This document shows positions 29,778 to 39,157 of a stretch of DNA of 64,000 bases, one piece after another (within the stretch, counting starts at the first letter, position 1; each line of letters opens with the position of its first letter). The position numbers were made by a program, and so were the translations under genes. Source of the stretch: Streptomyces sp. NRRL S-37 (GTDB lineage Bacteria > Actinomycetota > Actinomycetes > Streptomycetales > Streptomycetaceae); the NCBI RefSeq assembly GCF_000721605.1, contig NZ_JOIZ01000011.1:1-64000 (forward strand), in the 5' to 3' direction. The notes under the pieces were generated by a model. That model was given only the letters and a program-made list of their open reading frames with translations, was not told the DNA's origin and ran no database searches.

Positions 29778-30674
29778 ATGACGGATCTCCCGCTGGACCA
29801 GGTGCGGACCCTGCTCGCCGTGGTGGACGAGGGGACGTTCGACGCGGCGGCCGCCGCGCTGCACGTCACGCCCTCGGCGGTGAGCCAGCGGGTGAAGGCG
29901 CTGGAGCAGCGCACGGGGCGGGTGCTGCTGCTGCGCACCAAGCCGGTGCGGCCGACCGAGTCGGGCGAGGTGCTGGTCAGGCTGGCCCGGCAGACGGTCC
30001 GGCTGGAGCGTGACGCGTACGCCGAGCTGGGGCTGAGCGGGGCCGGGGAGCCGACCCGGGTGCCGGTGGCGGTGAACGCGGACTCACTGGCGACCTGGTT
30101 CCTCGGGGCCCTCACCCGCCTGCCGGCCGACTCGCGGCTCCGCTTCGAACTGCGCCGGGAGGACGAGGCCCACACGGCGGCGCTGCTGCGGGAGGGGACG
30201 GTGATGGCCGCGGTGACCTCGTCGCCGGACGCGGTGCCGGGCTGTTCCGTGCGGCAGCTGGGGCGGATGCGCTATCTCCCGGTGGCGCACCCGGAGTTCG
30301 CCCTGCGGCATCTCGCGGGACCGCTGCGGGAGGTACTGCCCGTGGCGCCGGTGGTGGTGTTCGACCGGAAGGACGACTTCCAGGACGGTTTCGTGCGCCG
30401 GCTCACGCGCGGACGCGCCGAGGCGAGCGCGCTGCGCCACTACGTGCCGGCCTCGGAGGGGTTCGCCGAGGCGGTCGCCGCGGGCCTGGGCTGGGGCATG
30501 GTGCCCGAGGCGCAGGCGGAACCCCTGCTCCGGGCCGGCCGCCTCACGGTGTTCGCCCCGGGCCGGGAGGCCGACGTCTCCCTGTACTGGCAGCAGTGGA
30601 AGCTGGACTCCCCCGCCCTGGCGGCGGTGGCGGCCGCGGTGACGGAGGCGGCGGCGGAAGCGCTGCGCCGCTGA
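29778..30674 (+). CDS. argP: LysR-family regulator, ArgP/LysG type
   Basis: This 298-residue regulator has an N-terminal winged helix (LDQVRTLLAVVDEGTFDAAAAALHVTPSAVSQRVKALEQRTG) and a periplasmic-binding-like effector domain (about 90-295). Sequence and divergent pairing with a LysE exporter identify the ArgP/LysG group, which senses arginine or lysine. ATG 29778 follows a GTG at 29775; either could start it. Confidence 0.9.
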   Translation: MTDLPLDQVRTLLAVVDEGTFDAAAAALHVTPSAVSQRVKALEQRTGRVLLLRTKPVRPTESGEVLVRLARQTVRLERDAYAELGLSGAGEPTRVPVAVNADSLATWFLGALTRLPADSRLRFELRREDEAHTAALLREGTVMAAVTSSPDAVPGCSVRQLGRMRYLPVAHPEFALRHLAGPLREVLPVAPVVVFDRKDDFQDGFVRRLTRGRAEASALRHYVPASEGFAEAVAAGLGWGMVPEAQAEPLLRAGRLTVFAPGREADVSLYWQQWKLDSPALAAVAAAVTEAAAEALRR

Positions 30675-30806
30675 GGGCCCGTCCGGCGTCCCGTCGGCCG
30701 CCCGCCCGCGTCCGGCGCCTGCGACCGCGCGGCCCCGGGACGCCGGTGCTCCGGCCGGCGCGGTGAGCGCGCCAGGAGCCGCGAGGCCGGACCGCCGGCC
30801 CCCTGG

Positions 30807-31508
30807 TCAGGCCCCCGCCAGGCTGTTCCCGGCGCTCTCCAGGAGCATGTCCAGCGCCGTCGGGTAGGCGCTGGTGACCATGCGGGTGGCCAGCAGGGGC
30901 GCGGCCTCGGCGATGCGGGGGTGGGTGGCGGCGGGGAGGCGGGCGTAGGTGGAGCGCCACCTTTCCTCGTCGGCGTGGAGTGCGGCGTCGGGCAGGGCCA
31001 GGGACGCGGCGTCGAGGGCGGCGAAGGCCAGCGTGGTGTCGATGAAGGCGTGGTAGACGCGGACCGTCTCCGGCAGCGGGAAGCCCGCGGTGCGCAGCAC
31101 GTCGAGGACCGCCTCGTCGGCCGCCAGTTCGTTCGCCCGGCCGGAGACCCGGCTCGCCGTGAGGACGGCGGCCTGCGGGTGCGACACGTAGGCGGCGTGG
31201 ATGCGCAGCCCGACGGCCCGCAGGTCGGCCCGCCACTGTCCGGTGGGCCGCCAGCCGTGCAGCGCCTGGCCGATCAGCGCGTCCCCGATGGCGAGGGTCA
31301 GCTCGTCCATGCCGCGGAAGTAGCGGTAGAGGGTGCTCGGGTCGCAGTCCAGGGCGAGGCCGAGGCGGCGGGCGGTCAGGCCCGTACTGCCGTGCTCGCG
31401 CAGCAGGCGCAGCGCCGTCTCGACGATCAGCGTCTCGGACAGGACCCGGCCGCTCCGCGTCGGCCTGCGACGCCGCCGGCGCTCCTCGGGAACCACGCGT
31501 TTGGGCAT
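30807..31508 (-). CDS. TetR-family regulator
   Basis: This 233-residue regulator has a basic N-terminal arm (RRRRRRPTRSGR), an HTH domain (about 25-75, TARRLGLALDCDPSTLYRYFRGMDEL) and an all-helical ligand-binding domain of the TetR_C type. It is divergent from the saccharopine-dehydrogenase-like gene, which is its likely target along with itself. The ligand is unknown. Confidence 0.88.
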   Translation of the reverse strand: MPKRVVPEERRRRRRPTRSGRVLSETLIVETALRLLREHGSTGLTARRLGLALDCDPSTLYRYFRGMDELTLAIGDALIGQALHGWRPTGQWRADLRAVGLRIHAAYVSHPQAAVLTASRVSGRANELAADEAVLDVLRTAGFPLPETVRVYHAFIDTTLAFAALDAASLALPDAALHADEERWRSTYARLPAATHPRIAEAAPLLATRMVTSAYPTALDMLLESAGNSLAGA

Positions 31509-31540
31509 CGCCGTCTCCTCACGCTTTTATGCCAACACCA

Positions 31541-31570
31541 TTGACCTTATGTCGTCGCGCGGCGTTGTAT
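31541..31570 (+). promoter_or_regulatory. Promoter of the saccharopine dehydrogenase-like gene
   Basis: TTGACC and TTGTAT are separated by 18 bases, one of the best vegetative-type promoters in the window, 70 bases before ATG 31641 in the AT-rich divergent gap. The TetR protein encoded opposite probably binds here; no long palindrome was found. Confidence 0.55.
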
Positions 31571-31640
31571 CTCCGGCCAGGGGCCCCGCACACATCCCGG
31601 ATCCAGGGGGATCCACGAGGCAGAGAGGGAGTGCTCCGTC

Positions 31641-32861
31641 ATGCGCGTACTGCTGGTGGGAGCCGGCGGCGTGGGTACCGCCGTCACCCGGATCGCGGCC
31701 CGGCGGCCGTTCTTCGACCTGATGGTGGTGGCCGACCACGACCCGTCCCGGGCGGAGGCGGCGGTCGCCGCGCTCGGCGCGGAGGGGACCCGGTTCCGTG
31801 CCGAGCGCGTGGACGCCGGCGACGAGGACGGGGTGGCGGCGCTGCTCGGACGGCACGGCTGCGACGTCCTGCTCAACGCCACCGACCCCCGGTTCGTGAT
31901 GCCGCTGTTCCGTGCGGCGCGCCGCGCCGGTGCCACCTATGTCGACATGGCGATGTCGCTGTCCCGGCCGCACGCCGAACGGCCTTACGAGGAGTGCGGG
32001 GTCAAGCTCGGCGACGAGCAGTTCGCCCGGTCCGGGGAGTGGGCGGAGGCCGGTGCGCTCGCCCTGGTCGGGATGGGCGTCGAACCGGGCCTCTCGGACG
32101 TGTTCGCCCGGTACGCCGCCGACGAACTCTTCGACGAGATCGAGGAGATCGGCGTCCGCGACGGCGCGAACCTCACGGTGGACGGCTACGACTTCGCGCC
32201 GTCGTTCAGCATCTGGACCACGATCGAGGAGTGCCTCAACCCGCCCGTGGTCTACGAGGAGGGCCGCGGCTGGTTCACCACCGAGCCGTTCAGCGAGCCG
32301 GAGGTGTTCGACTTCCCCGAGGGCATCGGCCCGGTGGAGTGCGTGAACGTCGAGCACGAGGAGGTGCTGCTCGTCCCGCGCTGGGTGGACGCCCGCCGGG
32401 TGACCTTCAAGTACGGCCTGGGCCGCGCGTTCATCGACACGCTCAGGACACTGCACCTGCTGGGCCTGGACCGCACCGAACCGGTGACCGTGCCCGGCCC
32501 GGACGGCCCGGTGCGGGTCTCCCCCAGGGACGTGGTGGCCGCCTGTCTGCCCGACCCGGCGACACTCGGGGAGCGGATGCACGGCAAGACCTGCGCCGGC
32601 ACGTGGGTGCGGGGCGTGAAGGACGGGGCGCCGCGCGAGGTGTACCTGTACCACGTGGTCGACAACCAGTGGTCCATGGCCGAGTACGGCTGCCAGGCCG
32701 TGGTGTGGCAGACCGCCGTCAACCCCGTCGTCGCCCTCGAACTGCTCGCCGGCGGCACCTGGTCGGGCACGGGCGTGCTCGGTCCGGAGGCGTTCCCCGC
32801 GGGACCGTTCCTGGAGCTGCTGACCGCGTACGGCTCGCCCTGGGGGCTGCGCGAACAGTGA
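31641..32861 (+). CDS. Saccharopine dehydrogenase-family oxidoreductase
   Basis: This 406-residue protein begins with an NAD(P)-binding Rossmann motif (VLLVGAGGVGTAVTRIAARR) and the family segment LLNATDPRFVMPLFRAARRAGATYVDMA; the catalytic C-terminal domain follows (about 135-380). Family members reduce or oxidise imine/amino acid adducts, and several relatives make polyamine-like compounds, but the substrate here is not identified. AGGGAG precedes ATG 31641. Control by the divergent TetR gene is likely. Confidence 0.85.
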   Translation: MRVLLVGAGGVGTAVTRIAARRPFFDLMVVADHDPSRAEAAVAALGAEGTRFRAERVDAGDEDGVAALLGRHGCDVLLNATDPRFVMPLFRAARRAGATYVDMAMSLSRPHAERPYEECGVKLGDEQFARSGEWAEAGALALVGMGVEPGLSDVFARYAADELFDEIEEIGVRDGANLTVDGYDFAPSFSIWTTIEECLNPPVVYEEGRGWFTTEPFSEPEVFDFPEGIGPVECVNVEHEEVLLVPRWVDARRVTFKYGLGRAFIDTLRTLHLLGLDRTEPVTVPGPDGPVRVSPRDVVAACLPDPATLGERMHGKTCAGTWVRGVKDGAPREVYLYHVVDNQWSMAEYGCQAVVWQTAVNPVVALELLAGGTWSGTGVLGPEAFPAGPFLELLTAYGSPWGLREQ

Positions 32862-32976
32862 CCGCGCGCACGGCGTCCCGTTGTTTCACCGCCGGTCGAC
32901 AGGTGACCCGAAGAGGAGTGAGGCGCCCACAAGGGTGCCTGTCCGTTTTCCCACCGATGATCGCAGGTGACTCTCG

Positions 32977-33234
32977 ATGGACAACTGGCGCGAACGTGCG
33001 GCCTGCAGGACCGAGGACCCCGACCTCTTCTTCCCGATCGGCACCACCGGCCCCGCCCTGATCCAGACGGAACAGGCCAAGGCCGTGTGCCGGCGCTGCC
33101 CCGTGCGGGAGCCGTGCCTCCAGTGGGCACTGGACACGGGGCAGTCCATCGGGGTGTGGGGCGGTACGAGCGAGACGGAACGCCGTGCCCTGAAGCGCCG
33201 CATCACCGCGCGGCGGGCCGCCGGGGGTTCCTGA
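32977..33234 (+). CDS. WhiB-like iron-sulfur transcription factor
   Basis: This 85-residue Wbl protein has the four cluster-binding cysteines Cys10, Cys38, Cys41 and Cys47, the GVWGG turn at 59-63 and a basic C-terminal tail (RRALKRRITARR) that contacts DNA. Wbl proteins bind a 4Fe-4S cluster and usually partner with a sigma factor region 4. Which paralogue this is cannot be settled here. A hairpin-forming sequence (AGGCGCCC-acaa-GGGTGCCT, about 32921-32940) lies in its leader region. Confidence 0.92.
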   Translation: MDNWRERAACRTEDPDLFFPIGTTGPALIQTEQAKAVCRRCPVREPCLQWALDTGQSIGVWGGTSETERRALKRRITARRAAGGS

Positions 33235-33301
33235 GCCGCTCGCCGTGCCCGGCCCCGTGCGCCGCAGTACGCTCGCGGGACACCGCCGGAAGGGGCCGAC
33301 C

Positions 33302-33652
33302 ATGAGCGTGCGCGTGCGCCGAGTCCACGAACCGCCCGAGCCGGACGACGGGGTCCGGATCCTGGTCGACCGGCTGTGGCCGCGCGGTCTGACGAAGGAC
33401 GCGGCGCGGGTGGACGAGTGGCCCAAGGGGCTGACCCCGTCCACCGAACTGCGCCGCTGGTACCACGCGGGCGACCGGCCGTACGAGGAGTTCCGCGAGC
33501 GCTACGAGGCGGAGCTGGCGGCCCCGGAGGCCGCCGGACTCCTGGACCACGTACGGGAACTGGCTGGGAAGGGCACGGTGACGCTGCTGACCGCGTCCAG
33601 GAACCCGGAGACCGGTCACGCGCGGGTGCTGGCCCGCCTGCTGGAGGAGTGA
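33302..33652 (+). CDS. DUF488 family protein
   Basis: This 116-residue protein has the DUF488 core RILVDRLWPRGLTKDAARVDEWPKGLTPSTELRRWY and the later TLLTASRNPETGHARVL segment. The biochemical role is unknown. GGAAGGGG precedes ATG 33302. It lies 67 bases after the Wbl gene on the same strand. Confidence 0.88.
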   Translation: MSVRVRRVHEPPEPDDGVRILVDRLWPRGLTKDAARVDEWPKGLTPSTELRRWYHAGDRPYEEFRERYEAELAAPEAAGLLDHVRELAGKGTVTLLTASRNPETGHARVLARLLEE

Positions 33653-33725
33653 GCGGGTCCGGCGGAGTCCACCACGGTTCGGCAGCGCCCCGGAGGGGTG
33701 CGTCACCGTGCCTCCGGCGGAGCGC

Positions 33726-35399
33726 TCAGGCGGTCTGCGCGGCCGCCGCGCGCCCCGCCGCCCGGCCCGAGAAGAGGCAGCCGCCGAGGAAGGTGCCCTC
33801 CAGGGCGTTGTAGCCGTGGACACCGCCGCCGCCGAAGCCCGCCACCTCGCCGGCCGCGTACAGGCCCTCGACCGGCCGGCCGTCGGTGCCCAGCGCGCGG
33901 GAGTCGAGGTCGGTCTGGATGCCGCCGAGGGTCTTGCGGGTGAGGATGTTCAGCTTGACGCCGATCAGCGGGCCGGCCGCGGGGTCGAGGATGCGGTGCG
34001 GGGCGGCGACGCGGCCGAGGCGGTCGCCGATGTAGCGGCGGGCGTTGCGGATGCCCTGCACCTGGGCGTCCTTGCTGTAGACGTTGGCCATCTGCAGGTC
34101 GCGTGCCTCGATCTGGCGGCGCAGGACGGCCGCGTCGAGCAGCGGTTCACCGGTGAGGGCGTTCATCCTCTCGACGAGCTGTTCGAGGGTCGGGGCGGTC
34201 ACGAAGTCGGCGCCCTTGCGCAGGAACGCGTCCACCGGGCCGGGGGCGCCCTTGCCCAGGACGCGGGTGCGCAGGAAGCCGGCCCGGTCCTTGGCGGTGA
34301 TGTCGGGGTTCTGCTCGGAGCCCGACAGGGCGAACTCCTTCTCGATGATCCTCTGGGTGAGGACGAACCAGGAGTGGTCGTGCCGGGCGATGTCCTCGGT
34401 GGTGCGCAGGTGCCTCAGCGTGCCGAGGGTGTCGTAGCCGGGCAGACAGGGGTCGGGCAGCCGGCGGCCGAGGGCGTCGAACCACATCGAGGACGGTCCG
34501 GGCAGGATGCGGATGCCGTGTCCGGGCCAGACGGGGTCCCAGTTGCGCAGGCCCTCGGTGTAGTGCCACATGCGGTCCCGGTTGACCAGGCGCACGCCCG
34601 CGCGGGCGCTGATGTCGAGCATCCGCCCGTCGACGTAGGCCGGGACCCCGGTGACCATCTCCCGGGGCGGGGTGCCCAGCCGCTCGGGCCAGTACCGGCG
34701 GACGAGGTCGTGGTCGGCGCCGATGCCGCCGCTGGTGACGATCACGGCCTGGGCCGTGAGTTCGAACTCCCCCACCGTCTCGCGGCTGGAGGCGACACCG
34801 CGCGGTGCGTCGTCCTCCGCGAGCAGGGTGCCGCGCACCCCGCGCACGGTGCCGCCCTCGACGACGAGTTCGTCGACCCGGTGGCGGTGGTGGAAGGTGA
34901 GCAGTCCGTCGCGCGAGGCCTCGCGGGCGTACCGCACGAAGGGCGCGACGACGCCGGTCCCGGTGCCCCAGGCGATGTGGAAGCGGGGCACGGTGTTGCC
35001 GTGGCCGTCCGCGCGGAGGTCGCCGCGCTCGGCCCAGCCGACGGTGGGCAGGAAGGTGACGCCGTGGCCGTCCAGCCAGGACCGCTTCTCCCCCGCCGCC
35101 CACTCGACGTAGGCCCTCGCCCAGCGCACCGCCCAGGCGTCCTCGTCGTCGAGCCGGTCGAAGCCCGCGCTGCCCCGCCAGTCGTTCCAGGCGAGGTCGA
35201 AGGAGTCCTTGACGCCCAGGCGCCGCTGCTCGGGCGATCCGACGAGGAACAGCCCGCCGAAGGACCAGAAGGCCTGCCCGCCGAGGTTGGCGGCGTTCTC
35301 CTGGTCGACCAGGGCGACCCTGCGGCCCCTGCCGGTCAGCTCGTGGGCCGCGACGAGGCCCGCGAGTCCCGCTCCGACGACGATGACGTCGGCATCCAT
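33726..35399 (-). CDS. FAD-binding dehydrogenase (FAD_binding_2 family)
   Basis: This 557-residue flavoprotein starts with VIVVGAGLAGLVAAHELTGRG and later has GGIGADHDLVRRYWPERLG and the C-terminal FAD motif GLYAAGEVAGFGGGGVHGYNALEGTFLGG. It belongs to the fumarate reductase/ketosteroid dehydrogenase-like group; the substrate is unknown. It lies 27 bases downstream of a TetR gene on the same strand and is probably in an operon with it, under the palindrome at 36068-36085. Confidence 0.88.
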   Translation of the reverse strand: MDADVIVVGAGLAGLVAAHELTGRGRRVALVDQENAANLGGQAFWSFGGLFLVGSPEQRRLGVKDSFDLAWNDWRGSAGFDRLDDEDAWAVRWARAYVEWAAGEKRSWLDGHGVTFLPTVGWAERGDLRADGHGNTVPRFHIAWGTGTGVVAPFVRYAREASRDGLLTFHHRHRVDELVVEGGTVRGVRGTLLAEDDAPRGVASSRETVGEFELTAQAVIVTSGGIGADHDLVRRYWPERLGTPPREMVTGVPAYVDGRMLDISARAGVRLVNRDRMWHYTEGLRNWDPVWPGHGIRILPGPSSMWFDALGRRLPDPCLPGYDTLGTLRHLRTTEDIARHDHSWFVLTQRIIEKEFALSGSEQNPDITAKDRAGFLRTRVLGKGAPGPVDAFLRKGADFVTAPTLEQLVERMNALTGEPLLDAAVLRRQIEARDLQMANVYSKDAQVQGIRNARRYIGDRLGRVAAPHRILDPAAGPLIGVKLNILTRKTLGGIQTDLDSRALGTDGRPVEGLYAAGEVAGFGGGGVHGYNALEGTFLGGCLFSGRAAGRAAAAQTA

Positions 35400-35426
35400 G
35401 GCGACCGTCCCTTCCTGTGGCGACTG

Positions 35427-36035
35427 TTATCCGGTGAGCAGCGCGGTCAGCAGTTGTCTCAGCCAGGCCCGGGCGCCCGCGACGTCCCGGTCCAGCAGCA
35501 GTTGGGTGGTGACGCCGTCGTAGGCGGCGACCACGGCGTGCGCGGCGCCCTCGACGTCGCCGAGCACGGCGGGCGGTCCGGTGTGGCCGCGGGCCCGGGC
35601 GAGCCGGTCCGCGATCGCCCGCCGCAGCCGCGCCCGGTGCTCCAGCAGGGCGCGTGCCACCTCCGGGTCGCGGGCGGCGTGCACCAGGAAGTCGGTCTTC
35701 ACCAGCAGCCAGTCGCGGTCCAGGAGCAGGACCTCGGTGACGCGGTCCACGGCGGCGGGCACGTCGAGGCCGGGTCCGTCCTGGGCGAGGACCCCGGCCA
35801 CCTGCTCGGCGATCAGTTCGGCGCGCTCCGTGTAGAGGGCGAAGAACAGTTCGTCCAGGCCGGTGAAGTTGGAGTAGAAGGCGCCCCTGGTGTAGCCGGC
35901 GGCCTCGCAGACCTCCTCGATGGAGACATGCCCGAAGCCCTTGGCGGCGAAGACGGAGAACGCGGCGGCGAGCAGGTTCGCGCGCGTGCGCAGCCGGCGC
36001 CTGGTGACGCGCCTGTCCGTACCGCCCACCGCCAT
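35427..36035 (-). CDS. TetR-family regulator
   Basis: This 202-residue regulator has an HTH domain (about 15-65, VFAAKGFGHVSIEEVCEAAGYTRGAFYSNFTGLDELF) and a helical effector domain. GAAGGGG precedes the ATG at 36035. It is cotranscribed with the FAD dehydrogenase, and an 18-bp palindrome sits in its promoter, so autoregulation is likely. Confidence 0.88.
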   Translation of the reverse strand: MAVGGTDRRVTRRRLRTRANLLAAAFSVFAAKGFGHVSIEEVCEAAGYTRGAFYSNFTGLDELFFALYTERAELIAEQVAGVLAQDGPGLDVPAAVDRVTEVLLLDRDWLLVKTDFLVHAARDPEVARALLEHRARLRRAIADRLARARGHTGPPAVLGDVEGAAHAVVAAYDGVTTQLLLDRDVAGARAWLRQLLTALLTG

Positions 36036-36067
36036 GGTCACCCCTTCGTCCGGTACGGGAACGTATC

Positions 36068-36085
36068 CGATACACCGGTGTATCG
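36068..36085. promoter_or_regulatory. TetR operator, 18-bp perfect palindrome
   Basis: CGATACACCGGTGTATCG is perfectly symmetrical and lies 33 bases before the tetR start. On the minus strand it occupies the spacer of a possible promoter (TTTCGA-N17-TACGTT), an ideal position for repression. Confidence 0.75.
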
Positions 36086-36239
36086 AAAGACCCGGGAGCG
36101 GCGGGATCGCACCGGAGTCCCGCCGGGCGGCGCCGCCACGGCCGCTCCCGTCCCCCGCGCCCGTGCCGTGATCTGCTTTCCTTCTCCCGTCCGGCGGGAA
36201 GAACGGGAACGACCACAACGACTGGAACTCGGGACGAAC

Positions 36240-36992
36240 ATGCGAGCAACCGTGCGGCACGTCGCGGACGGCACCTTCCTGGTGCACGGCACGAACACCA
36301 ACTGGGTGATCCTGACCGAGGGGGACGCCGTCACCCTGATCGACACCGGCTACCCCGGCGACCGCGAGGGGCTGCTCGCCTCCCTCGCGGAGGTGGGGAG
36401 TTCACCGCAGGCGGTGACGGCCGTACTGATCACCCACGCCCACAGCGACCACCTGGGCTCCGCCGAGTACCTGAGCGCCGCGTACGGCACTCCCGTCTAC
36501 ACCCACAAGGCCGAAGTCCCCCACGCCCGGCGGGACTTCCTGCACCAGGTGACCGTCGGGCAGGTGCTGCGCAACGGCTGGCGGCCGGGTGTGCTGCCGT
36601 GGGCGGCACACGCCCTGCGCTCCGGCGGGACGGCAAACGTGGCGGTCACCGCGCCCGAGCCGTTCCCGGAGGCCGGTCCGGGCCCGCTCGACCTGCCCGG
36701 CCGGCCCGTGCCCGTGCACACGCCCGGCCACACCGCCGGGCACTGCGCGTTCCACTTCCCGCACACCGGGGTGGTGGTGTCGGGCGACGCCCTGGTGAGC
36801 GGCCACCCCACCTCGCGGACCCGGGGACCGCAGATGCTGACGGACATGTTCCACCACGAACGCGCCACCGCCGTGGCCTCGCTGGACGTCCTGGCCGGGC
36901 TGGACGGCGACCTGCTGCTGCCCGGACACGGCCCGCTGCACGAGGGGCCCGTACGGGACGCCGCCCGGCTGGCCCGGGAGCGCGCGCACTAG
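36240..36992 (+). CDS. MBL-fold metallo-hydrolase
   Basis: This 250-residue metallo-beta-lactamase-fold protein has the metal motif THAHSDHLG near residue 64, further ligands in HTPGHTAGH and SGDALVSG, and a final LLPGHGP. The substrate is unknown. It is divergent from the tetR-FAD dehydrogenase pair; the shared 204-base gap contains the TetR palindrome, so it could be a second target. Confidence 0.9.
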   Translation: MRATVRHVADGTFLVHGTNTNWVILTEGDAVTLIDTGYPGDREGLLASLAEVGSSPQAVTAVLITHAHSDHLGSAEYLSAAYGTPVYTHKAEVPHARRDFLHQVTVGQVLRNGWRPGVLPWAAHALRSGGTANVAVTAPEPFPEAGPGPLDLPGRPVPVHTPGHTAGHCAFHFPHTGVVVSGDALVSGHPTSRTRGPQMLTDMFHHERATAVASLDVLAGLDGDLLLPGHGPLHEGPVRDAARLARERAH

Positions 36993-37033
36993 GGTGAGGT
37001 GACGACCGCCCGCGAGACGAGGACACCGCCGCC

Positions 37034-38266
37034 ATGGCACTGCAGATCAACGCCACCAACCCGGAGCACCCCGCGCTCCTGTTGGAACTGCCGTGGCACC
37101 TGCCGCTGGAGGAGTGGCCCGAGGAGTACCTGGTGCCGCTGCCGCGCGGCATCTCCCGGCACGTGGTGCGCTACGCGCGCGCCGGCGACGAGGTGATCGC
37201 GGTGAAGGAGCTCGCCCGGCGGCCCGCGCTGCGCGAGTACGAGCTGCTGCGCGACCTGGACCGGATCGGCATCCCCGCGGTGGACCCGCTGGCCGTGGTC
37301 ACCGGCCGCACCGACACCGCAGGGGAGCCCCTGGAGAGCGTCCTGATCACCCGTCACCTCGGCGGCTCGATGCCGTACCGGTCGATGTTCGAGACGACGC
37401 TGCGCCCGGCGACCATGCACCGGCTGATGGACGCGCTCGCCGTGCTCCTGGTGCGGCTGCACCTGGCCGGGTTCGCGTGGGGCGACTGCTCGCTGTCCAA
37501 CACGCTGTTCCGGCGCGACGCGGGCGCCTACGCCGCGTATCTCGTGGACGCTGAGACCGGCGACCTGCACCCGGAACTGAGCGTCGGACAGCGGGAGTAC
37601 GACCTCGATCTCGCGCGGGTCAACATCAGCGGCGAGCTGCTCGACCTGGAGGCCTCCGGGGCGCTGCACCCCTCCGTCGACCCGATCGAGTTCGGCACCG
37701 AGATCTGCGCCCGCTACACGGGGCTGTGGCGGGAGCTGACCCGTACCTCCGTCTACCCGGCGGGCAAGCACCACTACATCGAGCGCCGCATCCGCCGGCT
37801 GAACGACCTCGGTTTCGACGTGGCCGAGATGCAGATCGAGCACGCCTCCAACGGCGACACCGTCACCTTCGTGCCCAAGGTCGTCGACGCCGGGCACCAC
37901 CAGCGGCAGCTGCTGCGCCTGACCGGTCTGGACGCCGAGGAGAACCAGGCCAGGCGGCTGCTGAACGACCTGGAGAGCTGGATGGCCACCCAGGACGACT
38001 ACGCCCCCGGCGATCCCCTGGGCGCCCGCCCGGAGGTCCTCGCCCACCGCTGGGTGCGCGAGGTCTTCCGGCCCACCGTGCGATCCGTGCCGCCGGAGCT
38101 GCGCGGCCCGATGGACGCCGCGGAGATCTACCACGAACTCCTCGAGCACCGCTGGTACCTGTCCGAGCGGGCGCAGCACGACATCGGGCTCGACACGGCC
38201 GTCGAGGACTACATCAGGAACATCCTGCCGAAGGCGCGGGAGACGCTCCAGCCGACGGACGACTGA
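37034..38266 (+). CDS. DUF4032 protein with kinase-like fold
   Basis: This 410-residue protein has a kinase-like N-terminal half: a Lys in VIAVKELARR, WGDCSLSNTLF resembling the catalytic loop and LVDAETGDL in the position of the metal-binding segment, then the DUF4032 C-terminal half. The combination is conserved in actinobacteria with no known substrate. It starts 41 bases after the MBL gene and may be cotranscribed. Confidence 0.82.
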   Translation: MALQINATNPEHPALLLELPWHLPLEEWPEEYLVPLPRGISRHVVRYARAGDEVIAVKELARRPALREYELLRDLDRIGIPAVDPLAVVTGRTDTAGEPLESVLITRHLGGSMPYRSMFETTLRPATMHRLMDALAVLLVRLHLAGFAWGDCSLSNTLFRRDAGAYAAYLVDAETGDLHPELSVGQREYDLDLARVNISGELLDLEASGALHPSVDPIEFGTEICARYTGLWRELTRTSVYPAGKHHYIERRIRRLNDLGFDVAEMQIEHASNGDTVTFVPKVVDAGHHQRQLLRLTGLDAEENQARRLLNDLESWMATQDDYAPGDPLGARPEVLAHRWVREVFRPTVRSVPPELRGPMDAAEIYHELLEHRWYLSERAQHDIGLDTAVEDYIRNILPKARETLQPTDD

Positions 38267-38284
38267 GCCGGGCGGTCCGCCGCG

Positions 38285-39157
38285 TCAGGCCGGCGGCACC
38301 ACCGCCACCGGGCAGTCCGCGTGGTGCAGGACGCCGTGGGCCACCGAGCCGATCCGGGCCCCCACGGCCGTGCGGCGGGCGCGGCGGCCGACCACCATCA
38401 GCTGGGCGGTGCCCGCCACCGACAGCAGCACCTGTCCGGCGCTGCCCATCTCGACGTGCTCGATCACGTGCACGTCGGGGTAGCGCTCCCGCCACGGCGC
38501 GAGGGCCGCCGCCAGCGCCTTCCGCTCGTAGGGTTCCAGGCCGCCGGCCTCGTCGAGGAGCCGGAGCGAGGCGGGGCTGTAGGCGTAGACCGGCGGCAGG
38601 GTCCAGGCCCGTACGGCGCGCACCGTGGCCCCGCGCCGGGCGGCGGTCTCGAAGGCGAGGCCGAGCGCGGCGGCGTTGTCCTGCGGGTCGCCCTGCTGGC
38701 CGACGACGATCTCGTGCCCGGCGACCTCGTCCGACGCCTGGTCCCCGGCCCGCACGAACACCACGGGACGTCCGGCGTCGACGATCACCTGCTGGCCGAC
38801 CGATCCGACCAGGAAGCCCATGATCCGCCCGTGCCCGCGCGAGCCGAGCACCAGCAGTTCCGCGTCCGCGGCGGCACCGGTCAGGGTCTCCACGGCGTCG
38901 CCCTCCAGGACGTCCGTCGTCACGGCGAGACCGGGGTGGCGTTCGCCGACGGCGCGGACCGCCTCCTCCACCGACGCGCGGACCCACTGCTCCTGTGTCG
39001 CCCGGTCCCCCGTGTCCACCGCGTCGTGTGCCTCGAACCGCCAGGCGTGCACCACCCTCAGCGGCAGATCCCGGCGGACCGCCTCCCGCGCCGCCCAGGC
39101 CAGTGCGGCGAGGCTCTCCCCGGTTCCGTCGATCCCTGCCGTGATCGGGCGCGTCAT
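38285..39157 (-). CDS. Universal stress protein, tandem UspA domains
   Basis: This 290-residue protein has two Usp domains (about 1-145 and 155-288). Each ends with the nucleotide-binding pattern G-2x-G-9x-G-S/T: LVLGSRGHGRIMGFLVGSVGQQV in the first; the second has VVGRRARRTAVGARIGSVAHGVL. GGGAGGAA precedes the ATG at 39157. Such proteins accompany dormancy and redox stress; the divergent neighbour is a redox-type fusion protein. Confidence 0.9.
   Translation of the reverse strand: MTRPITAGIDGTGESLAALAWAAREAVRRDLPLRVVHAWRFEAHDAVDTGDRATQEQWVRASVEEAVRAVGERHPGLAVTTDVLEGDAVETLTGAAADAELLVLGSRGHGRIMGFLVGSVGQQVIVDAGRPVVFVRAGDQASDEVAGHEIVVGQQGDPQDNAAALGLAFETAARRGATVRAVRAWTLPPVYAYSPASLRLLDEAGGLEPYERKALAAALAPWRERYPDVHVIEHVEMGSAGQVLLSVAGTAQLMVVGRRARRTAVGARIGSVAHGVLHHADCPVAVVPPA

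Noticed and set aside
32921..32940. AGGCGCCC-acaa-GGGTGCCT hairpin before the WhiB-like gene as a riboswitch
   Set aside because: A single short imperfect hairpin with no alternative structure or known aptamer; no evidence beyond the stem.
33708..36239. Open plus-strand frame running into the MBL gene
   Set aside because: It is antisense to the FAD dehydrogenase and TetR genes; only the part from ATG 36240 has homology.
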